64,000 nucleotides of DNA from positions 3,957,501 to 4,021,500 of the forward strand of contig NZ_WWFG01000001.1 in assembly GCF_026127265.1 (NCBI RefSeq), written 5' to 3'. A model generated the notes under the pieces. The model was not told the DNA's origin and searched no databases. It saw nothing but the letters and a program-made list of their open reading frames with translations. The stretch comes from Nostoc sp. KVJ3 (GTDB lineage: Bacteria > Cyanobacteriota > Cyanobacteriia > Cyanobacteriales > Nostocaceae). Position 1 is the first letter of the stretch; each line of letters starts with the position of its first letter. The position numbers were made by a program, and so were the translations under genes. This document shows positions 1-8,884 of the stretch, one piece after another.

Positions 1-324
1 GAGCCTGGGCCCTTTTGTCCCCGTTGGCTCTTTCATTACTTGCACCAAAACTTTTTGTTGGGGTGCTAATAGTTCTGTAATAGCTGCGGCGGTACGCTTT
101 AGCTTCAATGGCCCCAAGTCGGTGACGTGAATAAAACCGTTGCGCTCTGGGTCGCCAATATTCACAAAAGCTGCATCTATCCCAGGTAATACGTTTTCTA
201 CTACTCCTAAGTAGATATCACCTATTTGGTGATGACCTGTGGCAACAACGAGTTCCTGTATTTGATCTTCAGAAAAGACAGCAGCAATTTGGTGCTGCTC
301 CGCAATAATAATTTGTTTTGGCAT
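1..324 (-). CDS. rne: Ribonuclease E/G, N-terminal part (runs off the window)
   Basis: The first 108 codons are present; the rest lies beyond base 1. RNase E/G is the endoribonuclease that starts mRNA decay and processes structured RNAs. The protein opens with MPKQIIIAEQHQIAAVF and then shows the S1 RNA-binding fold of the family around residues 35-75 (GDIYLGVVENVLPGIDAAFV, then GFIHVTDLG). The ATG at 322-324 is preceded on the minus strand by GAGG at a short distance. The next gene upstream on the same strand is the large radical SAM gene, a neighbour pair I know from cyanobacterial genomes. The catalytic DNase-I-like part cannot be seen. The family is clear; the distinction E versus G is by cyanobacterial convention. 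Confidence 0.88.
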   Translation of the reverse strand, partial: MPKQIIIAEQHQIAAVFSEDQIQELVVATGHHQIGDIYLGVVENVLPGIDAAFVNIGDPERNGFIHVTDLGPLKLKRTAAAITELLAPQQKVLVQVMKEPTGTKGPRL

Positions 325-1177
325 TCAATTTCCTCAAAAATTGTCAGCACCAATAGGTCTGGAGGTTTGTTATCCCTTTGTTGCCCTTGCAACCCTCGAA
401 AGGCGCTACTGATGATAAAAATCGCAAACCTGATGTTCTAAGTTAAATAGCTATTGGCGCTCTTAAGAGCGTTTTCACGGCGGATTATTCCAGAACGGCT
501 GCATGTTTAAGCAATTAAATCAACCGTCCGTGGTTGATTTGCAATGCAATCCTCTCAATTAAAGAGAGTTCTGAGTTGAAAGTTCTGAATCCTGAGTGAG
601 TTTTTAACTCAGGAAGCTTTTTTTCAGAGTAACCTACTGAAGTCGTTAAGAAAAAGAAACTATTTCTATTTTCCATTCCCTGGATTTATTCTTAGGGTTA
701 TACTCAGCAACGCCAGCTGCTACCCTACTTTCAAGCCGCGCTTTGCGCGTCTGGTGAACGTCTGCAAATCGGCTTAATCTACAGCAGTTGTTTACCCTGC
801 GGTAACACCAAGGGCGAACAACTCTAGAAGAGTAACGCGCTAGTTCTTGGGCAATACTGTGGACTAGACATTCAGCAGTTGTTGAAAAAGTATGGATTTA
901 GAGAAGCTAACCGAGCTTGCTGTTAGTTACTGATTCACAAGGTAGCTATAGAGAGTGTGTGTGTTCTTTAATCTGCCTCAGTTTGTCTGGGATAAAATCC
1001 TAGAATTTGCACTCTAATATCTTTGCTTTCGCCCCCTGAACACCAGGGTAGTGAACCAGCTAATTCAATGCAGCGCCAGAAAAATTCTCTTCACCCCATT
1101 CTAACGCAACCTTGCTAAAAATCAATTCCGACGATGTGCCATATTAGGACAACTACTAGCAAGCTGCCTTACAGGGA
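325..1177. other. Long intergenic region upstream of rne (probable long 5' leader)
   Basis: About 850 bases lie between the rne start and the end of the radical SAM gene, with no convincing gene. The minus strand contains U-rich stretches (for example opposite 648-670) and a small inverted repeat at about 597-622 (CCTGAGT / ACTCAGG). A dispersed-repeat-like stretch rich in short palindromes lies at about 715-840. In cyanobacteria rne has a long, U-rich 5' leader used in autoregulation (established for Synechocystis); that this region holds such a leader is inference from its length and position. Confidence 0.4.
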
Positions 1178-3880
1178 TTATACCGCTAAAATTAGCCGAT
1201 TGCGGTGGATGTGCAGGAGTTGAAATTCTCCACTAGCAACTGTCCCTAGCATAAACATGATTTGTTCAGGACGCAATAGAAAACCATCTTGGCGATAGCT
1301 ACCTACATAACGGATAACAGATATAGATTCTGCAATGCAATTGTAGTTTTCTACTAATTCCAGTTCAAATAAGCGATCGCGCAGATTTATTAACTGGCTC
1401 TTGCCTGACTTTGTTGTATGCTCGTACCAAAGTTCATCTTTGGCTTTGATGGTATCAATCCAGTTTTGCCATTGTATAGGTTTTGTTTCTTCTAATGCTG
1501 CTACGGTAATTAAATATTCTGCGGTTTCTAGCAGTTGAGTCGCTGCCGGAGTTTTTAAATCTATCTGCTCCACATTATATATGGGTATGTCTGTGGGCAT
1601 TTCCCGAACCAATTTTTCTCGAAAAGTATCGATGTCCACTGGTAAAGTTAACTCAAAATCCGCAATTTCACCACTACTAGTAGCCCCTAAAGCCAAAGCC
1701 GTTGCTACGGAAATTCGCGGCATTGGATGAAACCCACCAGTAAAAGCAATTGGCAAACCTGCTCGTCGCACAACTCGGTCAAACAGACGGATTAAATCTA
1801 GGTGGCTTACCAAAGCCATGTCACCCTGTTTTCCAAACCAAACTCGCAGTCTTTGGGCTTTAGTTGTGTTGGGGACAAACTCGCCAGCAAATTGCGGGAT
1901 AGTAGGTGATTCAATTACGACGTTATGGCCAAAGTCAGTTCCACATACACCACAGTGAGAACAACCCTCAAAAGAGCAGTCAGGGACAATTGCAGCTTCT
2001 AGGGCGCGTTGCAAGTCTTCTTTGAGCCAGTTTTTGTCAATCCCGGTATCAATATGATCCCAAGGTAGGGGAGTATCTAGGGAGTGGGGAGCGGGGAGAG
2101 ACGCGATTAATCGCGTCTGTACAGGAGTGAGGAATTGGGTATTTTCCCCATCTGCCGATCTGTTCCGATCTTGTGCGGAAGACAAATTCCATTCGCCATT
2201 TTCTATTTGGCGGTATTTCCAATCTAGATCGGCTTGAGCGATCGCATCTCCCCAAGCGCTAAAAGCCCGATCTAAATTTTCATACCAGGAATCCATTCCT
2301 GCTCCTAATTCCCAGGCGCGACGGACTACTTTGCTCAAATTGCGATCGCCTCGTCCCACAAAATCTTCCATTGCCGAAATGCGGACATCGGTGAAATTTA
2401 CTTTCATTCCCTTCATCCGCCGGAATTCTTGCCGCAACAGGTTTTGTTTGCGCTTAAATTCAGTAGTAGAAACTGAGTGCCATTGAAATGGTGTATGGGG
2501 CTTGGGGGTAAAGTTAGAAATTGTCAGGTTAAAGTTCAGAGGTTTTCTGCCTTTGCCCCGACATTCTCGCTGTAGCCAGCTGACTGTTTCCGCAATGCCC
2601 AAAACATCAACATCCGTCTCACCCGGCAAGCCAATCATAAAATACAACTTGATTTTATCCCAGCCTTGCTCCCAAGCGGTTTTTACTCCCCGCAACAATT
2701 CTTCATTTGTCAAACCTTTATTTACGATGTCTCGCATCCGCTGAGTTCCAGCTTCTGGAGCAAAAGTTAGTCCACCTTGCCGCGTACCCCCAAGGATATT
2801 GGCAATATTCTCATCAAATCTGTCTACCCGTTGGCTTGGTAGAGTCAGAGAAATATTTTCATTTTTTAAGCGATTTTTGATTTCCATCCCCACTGCTGGT
2901 AGGGACAAATAATCAGAACAACTCAAAGATAGTAGAGAAAACTCATTGTAACCAGTTGCCCGCATCCCCTGTTCAATTGCTTCTACAACTTTATCGGGTT
3001 CTACATCCCGTGCTGGCCGAGTCAGCATTCCTGGTTGACAGAAACGACAGCCACGAGTACAACCACGCCGAATCTCAATAGTCAAGCGGTCATGTACCGT
3101 TTCTACGTAGGGAACTAAGCCAATGGAATATGCTGGTATGGGAGTTGCAACTCGTCGCAGAATTCGTTTTGGCACGTCAGGGCGACAAGGGTGAACTGAG
3201 CCATCCTCTGCCATATTGTAAAACTGGGGAACATATACGCCTGGTATCTGTGCCAAATCCAGTAATATATGTTCCCGACTCAATCCTGCTTGTTTGCCGA
3301 ATTCCAATACCAAACCAATTTCTGGTAGTAGTTCTTCTCCATCTCCAAGGGCGATAAAGTCGAAAAAGTCAGCGTAAGGCTCAGGATTCGATGTTGCTGT
3401 TTGCCCACCAGCAAAAATAAACGGAAACTGGGATTGGAGATTCGTCAATTCTCCCCCTGCTTCCTCTACTTTTTGCCTTTCTTGCCACGTCAAGGGAATT
3501 CCAGCCAGATCCAACATTTCTAAGATATTAGTTGCACCCAGTTCGTAACTGAGGCTAAAGCCTAAAATGTCGAACTCTGTGAGCGATCGCTTTGACTCTA
3601 CCGCAAACAATGGCGTATTAGTTTCGCGTAGTTTGGCTCCCAGGTCTTTTCCTGGGAGGTAGGCGCGATCGCACAATTGACGCGGTTGGGCATTCAAGAT
3701 GTTGTATAGGATAATGTGCCCTAAATTGGATGCACCGACTTCATATACTTCTGGGTAGGTTAAGACCCAGCGTATTGCTGCCTTATCCCAAGCTTTGTGT
3801 ACCGCTAAACGCTCATTACCAAGGTAACGCCCTGGTTTCAAAATATCCGATGTTATTAATTTCTCAACTGCAACAGCCAC
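1178..3880 (-). CDS. TIGR03960-type B12-binding radical SAM protein with DUF2344 domain
   Basis: A 900-residue protein. Residues about 1-200 resemble the B12-binding-like N-terminal region; the radical SAM core follows, with the CxxxCxxC cluster motif CTRGCRFC at about 274-281 in the context EIRRGCTRGCRFCQPG. A second cysteine group (CSFEGCSHCGVCG, about 650-662) suggests an extra metal or cluster site. The C-terminal 200 residues (from KAQRLRVWFGKQGDMALVSH) match DUF2344, which in other bacteria is a separate protein encoded beside RNase G. The fusion and its position directly upstream of rne suggest a role in RNA or ribosome modification, but substrate and reaction are unknown. A linker at about residues 587-600 is encoded by a palindromic repeat (see findings). 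The ATG at 3880 gives the expected N terminus. Confidence 0.85.
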   Translation of the reverse strand: MAVAVEKLITSDILKPGRYLGNERLAVHKAWDKAAIRWVLTYPEVYEVGASNLGHIILYNILNAQPRQLCDRAYLPGKDLGAKLRETNTPLFAVESKRSLTEFDILGFSLSYELGATNILEMLDLAGIPLTWQERQKVEEAGGELTNLQSQFPFIFAGGQTATSNPEPYADFFDFIALGDGEELLPEIGLVLEFGKQAGLSREHILLDLAQIPGVYVPQFYNMAEDGSVHPCRPDVPKRILRRVATPIPAYSIGLVPYVETVHDRLTIEIRRGCTRGCRFCQPGMLTRPARDVEPDKVVEAIEQGMRATGYNEFSLLSLSCSDYLSLPAVGMEIKNRLKNENISLTLPSQRVDRFDENIANILGGTRQGGLTFAPEAGTQRMRDIVNKGLTNEELLRGVKTAWEQGWDKIKLYFMIGLPGETDVDVLGIAETVSWLQRECRGKGRKPLNFNLTISNFTPKPHTPFQWHSVSTTEFKRKQNLLRQEFRRMKGMKVNFTDVRISAMEDFVGRGDRNLSKVVRRAWELGAGMDSWYENLDRAFSAWGDAIAQADLDWKYRQIENGEWNLSSAQDRNRSADGENTQFLTPVQTRLIASLPAPHSLDTPLPWDHIDTGIDKNWLKEDLQRALEAAIVPDCSFEGCSHCGVCGTDFGHNVVIESPTIPQFAGEFVPNTTKAQRLRVWFGKQGDMALVSHLDLIRLFDRVVRRAGLPIAFTGGFHPMPRISVATALALGATSSGEIADFELTLPVDIDTFREKLVREMPTDIPIYNVEQIDLKTPAATQLLETAEYLITVAALEETKPIQWQNWIDTIKAKDELWYEHTTKSGKSQLINLRDRLFELELVENYNCIAESISVIRYVGSYRQDGFLLRPEQIMFMLGTVASGEFQLLHIHRNRLILAV

Positions 3881-4029
3881 TGCGCTATCTTCTAGCTACC
3901 TTAATTACAGCTACCCAAAGCCAACCTTAGCATTTAATTAGGTCTTCTAACATAATTTATCGTTCTAACTTATAACTCCTTTACATAAAGTCCGTTTTTT
4001 AACTGAACCTTTGTGCTTTTACATAAGGT

Positions 4030-4359
4030 TTATGTTGTAGCCAACTCAACTTCACCATCCAATATTTCAAACACTCTATCGAGTTGCGTTAGTTCAAAAA
4101 TAATTCTAATTGACGGAGCCACAGCGCAAAGTCGGAAACCTCTTCCTAAACTAAGAGCCAGTTTGTGTATAGATAATAATGCCATCAACCCCGCGCTGTC
4201 TAAAGATTCTACTGCGGCGAGGTCTACTACCAAGATGGAAATACCATTTTGTGCCAACGCTGTGGTCATATCTCGTTCAAATTCCAAGGCATTTGTAGCA
4301 TTCAAACACCCTTGGGGGCGAATAACTACAATCTTGGGATAATTAAGCACTGCTTGCAT
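4030..4359 (-). CDS. STAS-domain protein (anti-sigma factor antagonist type)
   Basis: A 109-residue single STAS domain. The core contains the hallmark LVVDLAAVESLDSAGLMAL at about 43-61, where the serine of DSAG is the residue phosphorylated in SpoIIAA/RsbV-type antagonists. Such proteins bind and release an anti-sigma kinase or act in a partner-switching phosphorelay in the cytoplasm. No kinase or phosphatase partner lies next to it. Its start (MQAVLNYPKIVVIRPQG) matches the usual start of cyanobacterial members. The family is clear; the pathway is unknown. Confidence 0.85.
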   Translation of the reverse strand: MQAVLNYPKIVVIRPQGCLNATNALEFERDMTTALAQNGISILVVDLAAVESLDSAGLMALLSIHKLALSLGRGFRLCAVAPSIRIIFELTQLDRVFEILDGEVELATT

Positions 4360-4732
4360 AGTTACATCCTATTGAGAATTATTGAAGCGTCAAGCTAAGG
4401 ATTATTTGAACATAAACTCTATTCTGTTGCATCGACCATACGTCTTAGCTCTCTTTGCTGAATCTTTATTTCTTTAGTATCTCTGTTTAAAGATTGTTAT
4501 AATTCCAGGTTAAAATGTGTTTATATATACTTTTTTTTTATCTCAGTTCAAAAACAATCAACATAGACGGCCATAGAGCAAATCAATCATCAGTAACTAT
4601 GCTGAGAAAACTTGCTTAGTCTATAACTCAAGCTAATTTAGCCAATTCTTAACGGTAAGTTAAATTTCCCACTTTAGCGTTGCTGATGGCATACGCCAGA
4701 GTCATAGCGAATTATCTATTTAACTAATCAAA

Positions 4733-4748
4733 TGTGATATATATCACA
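4733..4748 (+). promoter_or_regulatory. Perfect CRP-type palindrome upstream of a small unknown gene
   Basis: TGTGATATATATCACA is a perfect 16-bp palindrome fitting TGTGA-N6-TCACA, the site type of cAMP receptor proteins including the cyanobacterial SyCRP1 and AnCrpA. It lies 82 bases before the ATG at 4831. The rest of the 4360-4830 gap is AT-rich, with a run of T at about 4530-4538 and a short dispersed-repeat-like stretch at 4678-4710; no gene is seen in it. Function as a CRP site is inference from sequence alone. Confidence 0.5.
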
Positions 4749-4830
4749 AGTAAGTTAGTATTTGGGTCGCTCTTTATACTTAGAGTTATCTGAGATAGTT
4801 AGTATCATATTACAGTTGGATGTATTACTT

Positions 4831-5034
4831 ATGAGAACTAAGTACGCTATTCGTAAATTGGTAGAAAAAGCTCTTGACATTAAAAAGCTAACTCCTGAGA
4901 TAGAAAATGAAATCAACTCAGAACTGACAGAATTGGGTTACATTTCTGATGTTGACTACGAAGCTCTGGAATTATTAATGTCGGAGATGGATGCTGGTAG
5001 AATTAAGTTGGTTCCTAGCTTTGGATATTCCTAA
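4831..5034 (+). CDS. Small conserved-looking acidic protein of unknown function
   Basis: A 67-residue protein starting MRTKYAIRKLVEKALDIKK. The frame opens earlier at a TTG (4762), but the ATG at 4831 gives the start that looks natural: a basic N terminus followed by an acidic body (LTPEIENEINSELTELGYISDVDYEALELLMSEMDAG). The body looks helical and has no membrane segment or cysteine. I do not recognise a named family, though similar short proteins are common in Nostocales. It sits 82 bases downstream of a consensus CRP-type palindrome, which may place it under cAMP control. No nearby gene suggests its job. Confidence 0.65.
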   Translation: MRTKYAIRKLVEKALDIKKLTPEIENEINSELTELGYISDVDYEALELLMSEMDAGRIKLVPSFGYS

Positions 5035-5140
5035 CTGCTTATGCACAGAGGTATGTCAAGTGAATTTGATGAATACTGAAGTAATCAAAATTCCGAGTTT
5101 AGTAAAACAAATTTTAGTAAAGGCAGGTGGGATAATAACA

Positions 5141-5174
5141 ATTCAAAATTTAAAATTCAAAATTCAAAATTCAA
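5141..5174. repeat. AT-rich short tandem repeat (AAAATTC unit)
   Basis: ATTCAAAATTT is followed by repeated AAAATTC units of 7 and 10 bases. It lies in the 5035-5392 gap, which otherwise holds only a palindrome-containing stretch at about 5175-5245 and a weak 60-codon minus-strand frame that I did not accept. Confidence 0.6.
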
Positions 5175-5392
5175 GACATTTTCAGACGCGGATTTAAACC
5201 CCGACTGAAACTGGCGCTACGTATTTTGGTTGGGGTCTTAACGCCATATAGTTCGCTAAACGCCTAGAAAAAGTCCTCTCTATCTGTTTGCTAAAATTGT
5301 CTACAAGCAGAGTGAACTCGTTGCTAAGGGAGTTGATATGGCTGTTGGCGCTCCAGATAAACTGACTTCCAGTCATATCCTTTGCCCCATAT

Positions 5393-5737
5393 CTATTGAG
5401 ATGCTTGCCATATTTGATGAATAAATTGATTGAGTTGCTGCTTGGCGGATGAATCAGGTTCGGTTTTTGGTTCTTTTGCTAAAATTTGGCTCAAGAAGGT
5501 AATTACTTCTGTGTCTAAGGCTGGTCGAAATAAATTGGCAGGCCAAAGCAAGTCAGACGCATCACGCAAATCGGTAATTAGCGGCGATTCTGGAATCAAA
5601 GTAACCATTAATAAAGGACGCACCCAGCACAACTGGCGGGAAACTACAAATTGAATGACTTCTGCATACAGATTTTTGTCGCCATGCTCTAAAGACACAA
5701 TTTGTCCTGGTTGAAGAAAATCTAGGCTAATGTCCAT
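5393..5737 (-). CDS. Conserved cyanobacterial protein of unknown function
   Basis: A 114-residue protein starting MDISLDFLQPGQIVSLEHGDKNLYAEVIQFV. The frame extends 13 codons further upstream, but those codons (cysteine and proline rich) look non-coding and the ATG at 5737 fits the protein start better. The first 60 residues read as a small beta-rich domain (IVSLEHGDKNLYAEVIQFVVSRQLCWVRPLLMV), the remainder is helical. It has no catalytic motif. I do not recognise a function. Confidence 0.65.
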   Translation of the reverse strand: MDISLDFLQPGQIVSLEHGDKNLYAEVIQFVVSRQLCWVRPLLMVTLIPESPLITDLRDASDLLWPANLFRPALDTEVITFLSQILAKEPKTEPDSSAKQQLNQFIHQIWQASQ

Positions 5738-6019
5738 TATTATGCAGTTTGGGCAGGGGCAAGAATTATTTGACAACTTCCTTAATCTTAAAGATGAAAA
5801 TGCGCTAAGTTTAAGGAAGCTTCTGATAAGATTAGGGTAGCACTCTCATGGTAAGGATGTGTAAGACATCTGCCTCACAAGTAGCTATACAAACTAAGTA
5901 GAGCAGTTTTTCTAGCATAGTATCTGAACAGAAATACTATAGAATAGGTAAATAACTGTTAAGCGATCGCTACACAGACACTTTGTAGTAGCGAATCAAC
6001 AAGAAAAGAGCAAAGAGCC

Positions 6020-6301
6020 GTGTCAGTTGAAACTATTGAAAAGCCTTCCACAACCCGTAAGCTAGCGCCTCGGTATCGCGTTTTGCTCCATAACGATGAC
6101 TACAACTCTATGGAGCATGTTGTACAGTCGCTAATAGCCACTGTACCTAGCCTTACCCAACCCCAAGCTGTGAGCATCATGATGGAAGCCCATACTAACG
6201 GGCTAGCTTTAGTCATTACTTGCGCCCTGGAACACGCTGAGTTCTATTGCGAAACATTGATAAGTCACGGTTTAAGTAGCACGATTGAACCTGATGAATA
6301 A
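6020..6301 (+). CDS. clpS: ATP-dependent Clp protease adaptor ClpS
   Basis: A 93-residue protein with the ClpS core: RYRVLLHNDDYNSMEHVV (about 19-36), with the NDD of the N-degron pocket, and a C-terminal helix region ALEHAEFYCETLISHGL. ClpS binds substrates with destabilising N-terminal residues and delivers them to ClpA/ClpC for degradation by ClpP. The start is a GTG at 6020, giving the usual short disordered tail (SVETIEKPSTTRKLAP). A CPBP-type membrane protease follows 64 bases downstream on the same strand. Confidence 0.93.
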   Translation: MSVETIEKPSTTRKLAPRYRVLLHNDDYNSMEHVVQSLIATVPSLTQPQAVSIMMEAHTNGLALVITCALEHAEFYCETLISHGLSSTIEPDE

Positions 6302-6365
6302 TGATTGGTCAATAATCAAGAGTCATAATCTGGAGTATTGACTACTGATTATTGACCTATTTAAT

Positions 6366-7190
6366 ATGAAAAAAAACCTTGTCCGTCTAGCTGAACGCCC
6401 TGCCCCCATTAGGCTGGGTTGTTTTATTTTGAATTTAGCGCTGCTATGGTTGCCATTGGCTGCACCAATATACTTACTAGTGCATGATTCAAATTTAGAA
6501 AGTATATTGACATTGGTATTGTTATATGCAGTATTTATTTTTATTTTGAGATTATGGGGTAAATATGTCTACCAGCAGCCCCAAATCCTGCGGCATTATG
6601 GCTTAGAATTCACGCGACAAAACGGTGTGGATTTACTGCGTGGCTTGGCTATAGGGATAATCAATATTCTGATACTTTTTGGGGTAGAAAGTTTGTTGGG
6701 TTGGTTGGTGTGGCAACAACCAAAAGTTTTTTTACTAAAAATAATTTTAGAGGGTTTACTTGTTGGCTTAGGTGTTGGATTTGCTGAGGAATTGTTATTC
6801 CGAGGCTGGTTGCTGGATGAATTACAACGAGATTACAGCCCGCGTGTGGCACTATGGACAGATGCAATTGCGTTTGCTACATTGCACTTTATTAAACCCT
6901 TGGAGGCAATTATTCATACACTGCCGCAATTTCCAGCTTTGGTACTGCTGGGGTTAACGCAAGTATGGGGAAAGCGTTGGCGGAGGGGACGTTTGGGTTT
7001 ACCAATTGGTTTGCATGGTGGTTTAATTTGGGGTTACTACATTATTAATGTAGGTAAATTAGTGAAATATTCTGGCCAAGTTCCTGATTGGGTAACTGGT
7101 GTGAATAATAATCCCTTGCAAGGAGTGATGGGAGTGTTGTTAATGAGTGTACTAGCTTTGTGGATACGAGGGCGAATAGTAAAAAATTAA
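6366..7190 (+). CDS. CPBP family intramembrane metalloprotease (Abi/CAAX type)
   Basis: A 274-residue membrane protein with about seven or eight hydrophobic segments. The family motifs are present: EELLFRGWLLDEL (about 139-151, the EExxxR glutamates and arginine), FATLHF (about 169-174, conserved His) and GLHGGLIWG (about 217-225, second His). Family members cleave prenylated proteins, bacteriocin leaders or membrane substrates; the substrate here is unknown. The ATG at 6366 has a basic N terminus (MKKNLVRLAERP), consistent with the positive-inside rule. It follows clpS closely and may share its transcript. Confidence 0.88.
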   Translation: MKKNLVRLAERPAPIRLGCFILNLALLWLPLAAPIYLLVHDSNLESILTLVLLYAVFIFILRLWGKYVYQQPQILRHYGLEFTRQNGVDLLRGLAIGIINILILFGVESLLGWLVWQQPKVFLLKIILEGLLVGLGVGFAEELLFRGWLLDELQRDYSPRVALWTDAIAFATLHFIKPLEAIIHTLPQFPALVLLGLTQVWGKRWRRGRLGLPIGLHGGLIWGYYIINVGKLVKYSGQVPDWVTGVNNNPLQGVMGVLLMSVLALWIRGRIVKN

Positions 7191-7337
7191 AGATGAGTAA
7201 TGAACTTGTACAAAAATAAAATATCGGCTAAAAAGAAACTACATTAATATTCCATTTAGGCAAAGTGTCATTAGTCAGAGTGTAGCCAAAAGGCTTTTAG
7301 AGATTCAATATGAAATAAATATTTAGGGCTAAAAATA

Positions 7338-7811
7338 ATGGATTGTAGTCGTCTGGAATATATCAAAAATGTCAATGATGATGATGATGATGTTTGGGCG
7401 TATGAAATTTATCCTATTGCAGCTTACTTTCCGTTAAATTTTAAAAAGAATAAGGATGGAGGTGTAGATAATCACGCCTTTAACTTACCAAAAGGATCTC
7501 TTATCATCCTTTCTCAAAAACGACCTAAGTACGAGCGATTCTTGACACACGTAGTTGAACTGGTTAATGAGGGAAGTGAAGATAAACCTCAATGGGGAAG
7601 AGATACATGGGGTATTTTCCGATGGGTTAAGGTTCATTGGATTGCCGATTTTACAGATGTCAGCCGTATTCCTCTTGATCAGAAGGAAATGAGAGCCAAC
7701 TGGGGTTGGTATGACACTAAAGCTAAATTGTTGTCTAGTCCAAGCTTGATGTCTCAGTGGGATAATAGTATCGATAAATTAAGAGCGCACTTAGGGGAAG
7801 TCTTTAATTAG
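7338..7811 (+). CDS. Unknown protein, possibly PUA/EVE-like
   Basis: A 157-residue soluble protein. It opens MDCSRLEYIKNVNDDDDDVWAYEIYPIAAYFP with a run of five aspartates encoded by GAT repeats. The central part (GSLIILSQKRPKYERFLTHV, then WGIFRWVKVHWIADF) has the look of a small beta-barrel with aromatic residues, reminding me of PUA-like/EVE folds that bind modified bases; this is only a guess from pattern. No nuclease or helicase partner lies beside it, and the VapBC-like pair downstream is convergent. Function unknown. Confidence 0.6.
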   Translation: MDCSRLEYIKNVNDDDDDVWAYEIYPIAAYFPLNFKKNKDGGVDNHAFNLPKGSLIILSQKRPKYERFLTHVVELVNEGSEDKPQWGRDTWGIFRWVKVHWIADFTDVSRIPLDQKEMRANWGWYDTKAKLLSSPSLMSQWDNSIDKLRAHLGEVFN

Positions 7812-7824
7812 TTGTTAATCATTT

Positions 7825-8229
7825 TCACCAAATGGTATTCACACTAGATAATTTAATTTTGCTATATCGACTAATCACTGGTACTCCTAGATATAAGGCT
7901 GTAGCAGCAATAATGCGATCGGGTAAATCTGGTACTTGTGAGCGATTCACCAAGGGCAAAGCTTGAGCTATCTGCCGATTGAAGGGAACTTCAAACAGTA
8001 CAGCATCAGTTACATCAACAGATATAAGCAGCCGTTCAAGTGTCAGTGGAGAAATACGCCCTTTCTCGCTCAAATATACAATTTCGGCTAGGGTAATGGA
8101 AGAGAAAGCAACTTGATCTCCAGAAGATGCTATTTGAGCTATGGTATTCTGGGCAGTTGTAGATAATCGAGAATCGCCAAAAATGTACCAGATGACTGCA
8201 TGGGTGTCAGCTACAGCACGCAGCATCAA
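7825..8229 (-). CDS. VapC-type PIN-domain toxin
   Basis: A 134-residue PIN domain. Acidic residues expected for the metal site are visible: D8 in AVADTHAVIW, E49 in ITLAEIVYLSEKG, and the DLPDRIIAATALYLGVPVISR block near 100-120. PIN toxins of this type cut RNA, often tRNA, and are held inactive by a cognate antitoxin. Its start overlaps the stop of the antitoxin gene by four bases (ATGA), the usual arrangement of a translationally coupled pair. One oddity: after GVPVISR the usual D is a Y (ISRYSK), so one acidic ligand may be missing and activity may be weakened. Confidence 0.85.
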   Translation of the reverse strand: MMLRAVADTHAVIWYIFGDSRLSTTAQNTIAQIASSGDQVAFSSITLAEIVYLSEKGRISPLTLERLLISVDVTDAVLFEVPFNRQIAQALPLVNRSQVPDLPDRIIAATALYLGVPVISRYSKIKLSSVNTIW

Positions 8230-8459
8230 ATATCCTCCCGTGGAAAGCTAGCCCACTCTTCACTACGGGCTGCATCAATTTCCTCTGCTGAAGGTGCTTT
8301 TCCCAAATCCGCACACAATCCCCATGATGATTTGCGGGGAACGATAGACGATTGATTTGTTAACTCGTGTTCTATATCAGGAGCAATTTGCTGGATCAAA
8401 CGTACTTTGTCCACGGTTGAAAGCTGCTTTGCTAGTCTAATAACTTCTTTTAGGCTCAC
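8226..8459 (-). CDS. Antitoxin of the PIN-toxin pair
   Basis: A 77-residue protein encoded immediately upstream of the PIN toxin and overlapping it by four bases. The N terminus (MSLKEVIRLAKQLSTVDKVRLIQQIAPDIEHEL) is helical and probably makes the dimer or DNA-binding unit; the C-terminal part (GLCADLGKAPSAEEIDAARSEEW) is the acidic tail typical of antitoxins that wrap the toxin. Such antitoxins usually autoregulate the pair. The assignment rests mainly on context, size and this tail. Confidence 0.78.
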   Translation of the reverse strand: MSLKEVIRLAKQLSTVDKVRLIQQIAPDIEHELTNQSSIVPRKSSWGLCADLGKAPSAEEIDAARSEEWASFPREDI

Positions 8460-8587
8460 AAATTTTCACCTGCTTCATCTGCGAAAATTTTAACAATAGC
8501 TAAGAATAGAATATTGCGAAACGGTAAAGTAGTGGCCTTCGGATGGAAATAAAAACGATCGCCATAATTCACCTTGCGCGATCGCAC

Positions 8588-8827
8588 TTACGCCACATTT
8601 TTTGAGATAATTCCTTCACCACACCACTGGATGAGTAGCCATCTGTCAGAATCTTTATCCAATGCTGGCTTGAGACGGAAATTAAAAACATCTTGCCATA
8701 CCTCTACTCCATACTGGGATACAAAATCTGCCTCCAGTTCTTTGAACTGTTCCCATTGCCGATTTGCGATCGCGGTTAACATAGGAATAATTGTGGTGAT
8801 TGAGACTTGTGCGGCGACGGGTGTCAT
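8588..8827 (-). CDS. Small conserved-looking protein of unknown function
   Basis: A 79-residue soluble protein starting MTPVAAQVSITTIIPMLTAIANRQWEQFKELEADF. It has a helical pattern with several aromatic residues (FVSQYGVEVWQDVFNFRLKP) and ends RWLLIQWCGEGIISKNVA. I do not recognise a family. The ATG at 8827 is reasonable. It lies between the PIN antitoxin and the pentapeptide gene on the same strand. Confidence 0.6.
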   Translation of the reverse strand: MTPVAAQVSITTIIPMLTAIANRQWEQFKELEADFVSQYGVEVWQDVFNFRLKPALDKDSDRWLLIQWCGEGIISKNVA

Positions 8828-8884
8828 TCTGGGTAGTCCTCAAAAATACAAATAATCGGCATAGGCGGTTTTTTAGTGCAATCT

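Noticed and set aside
4013..4342. 109-codon plus-strand frame opposite the STAS gene
   Set aside because: The minus-strand frame has a full STAS domain with the key serine; this one has no family features.
5194..5376. 60-codon minus-strand frame next to the unknown gene at 5393
   Set aside because: It includes a palindrome-like repeat and its protein has no recognisable pattern; context alone was not enough.
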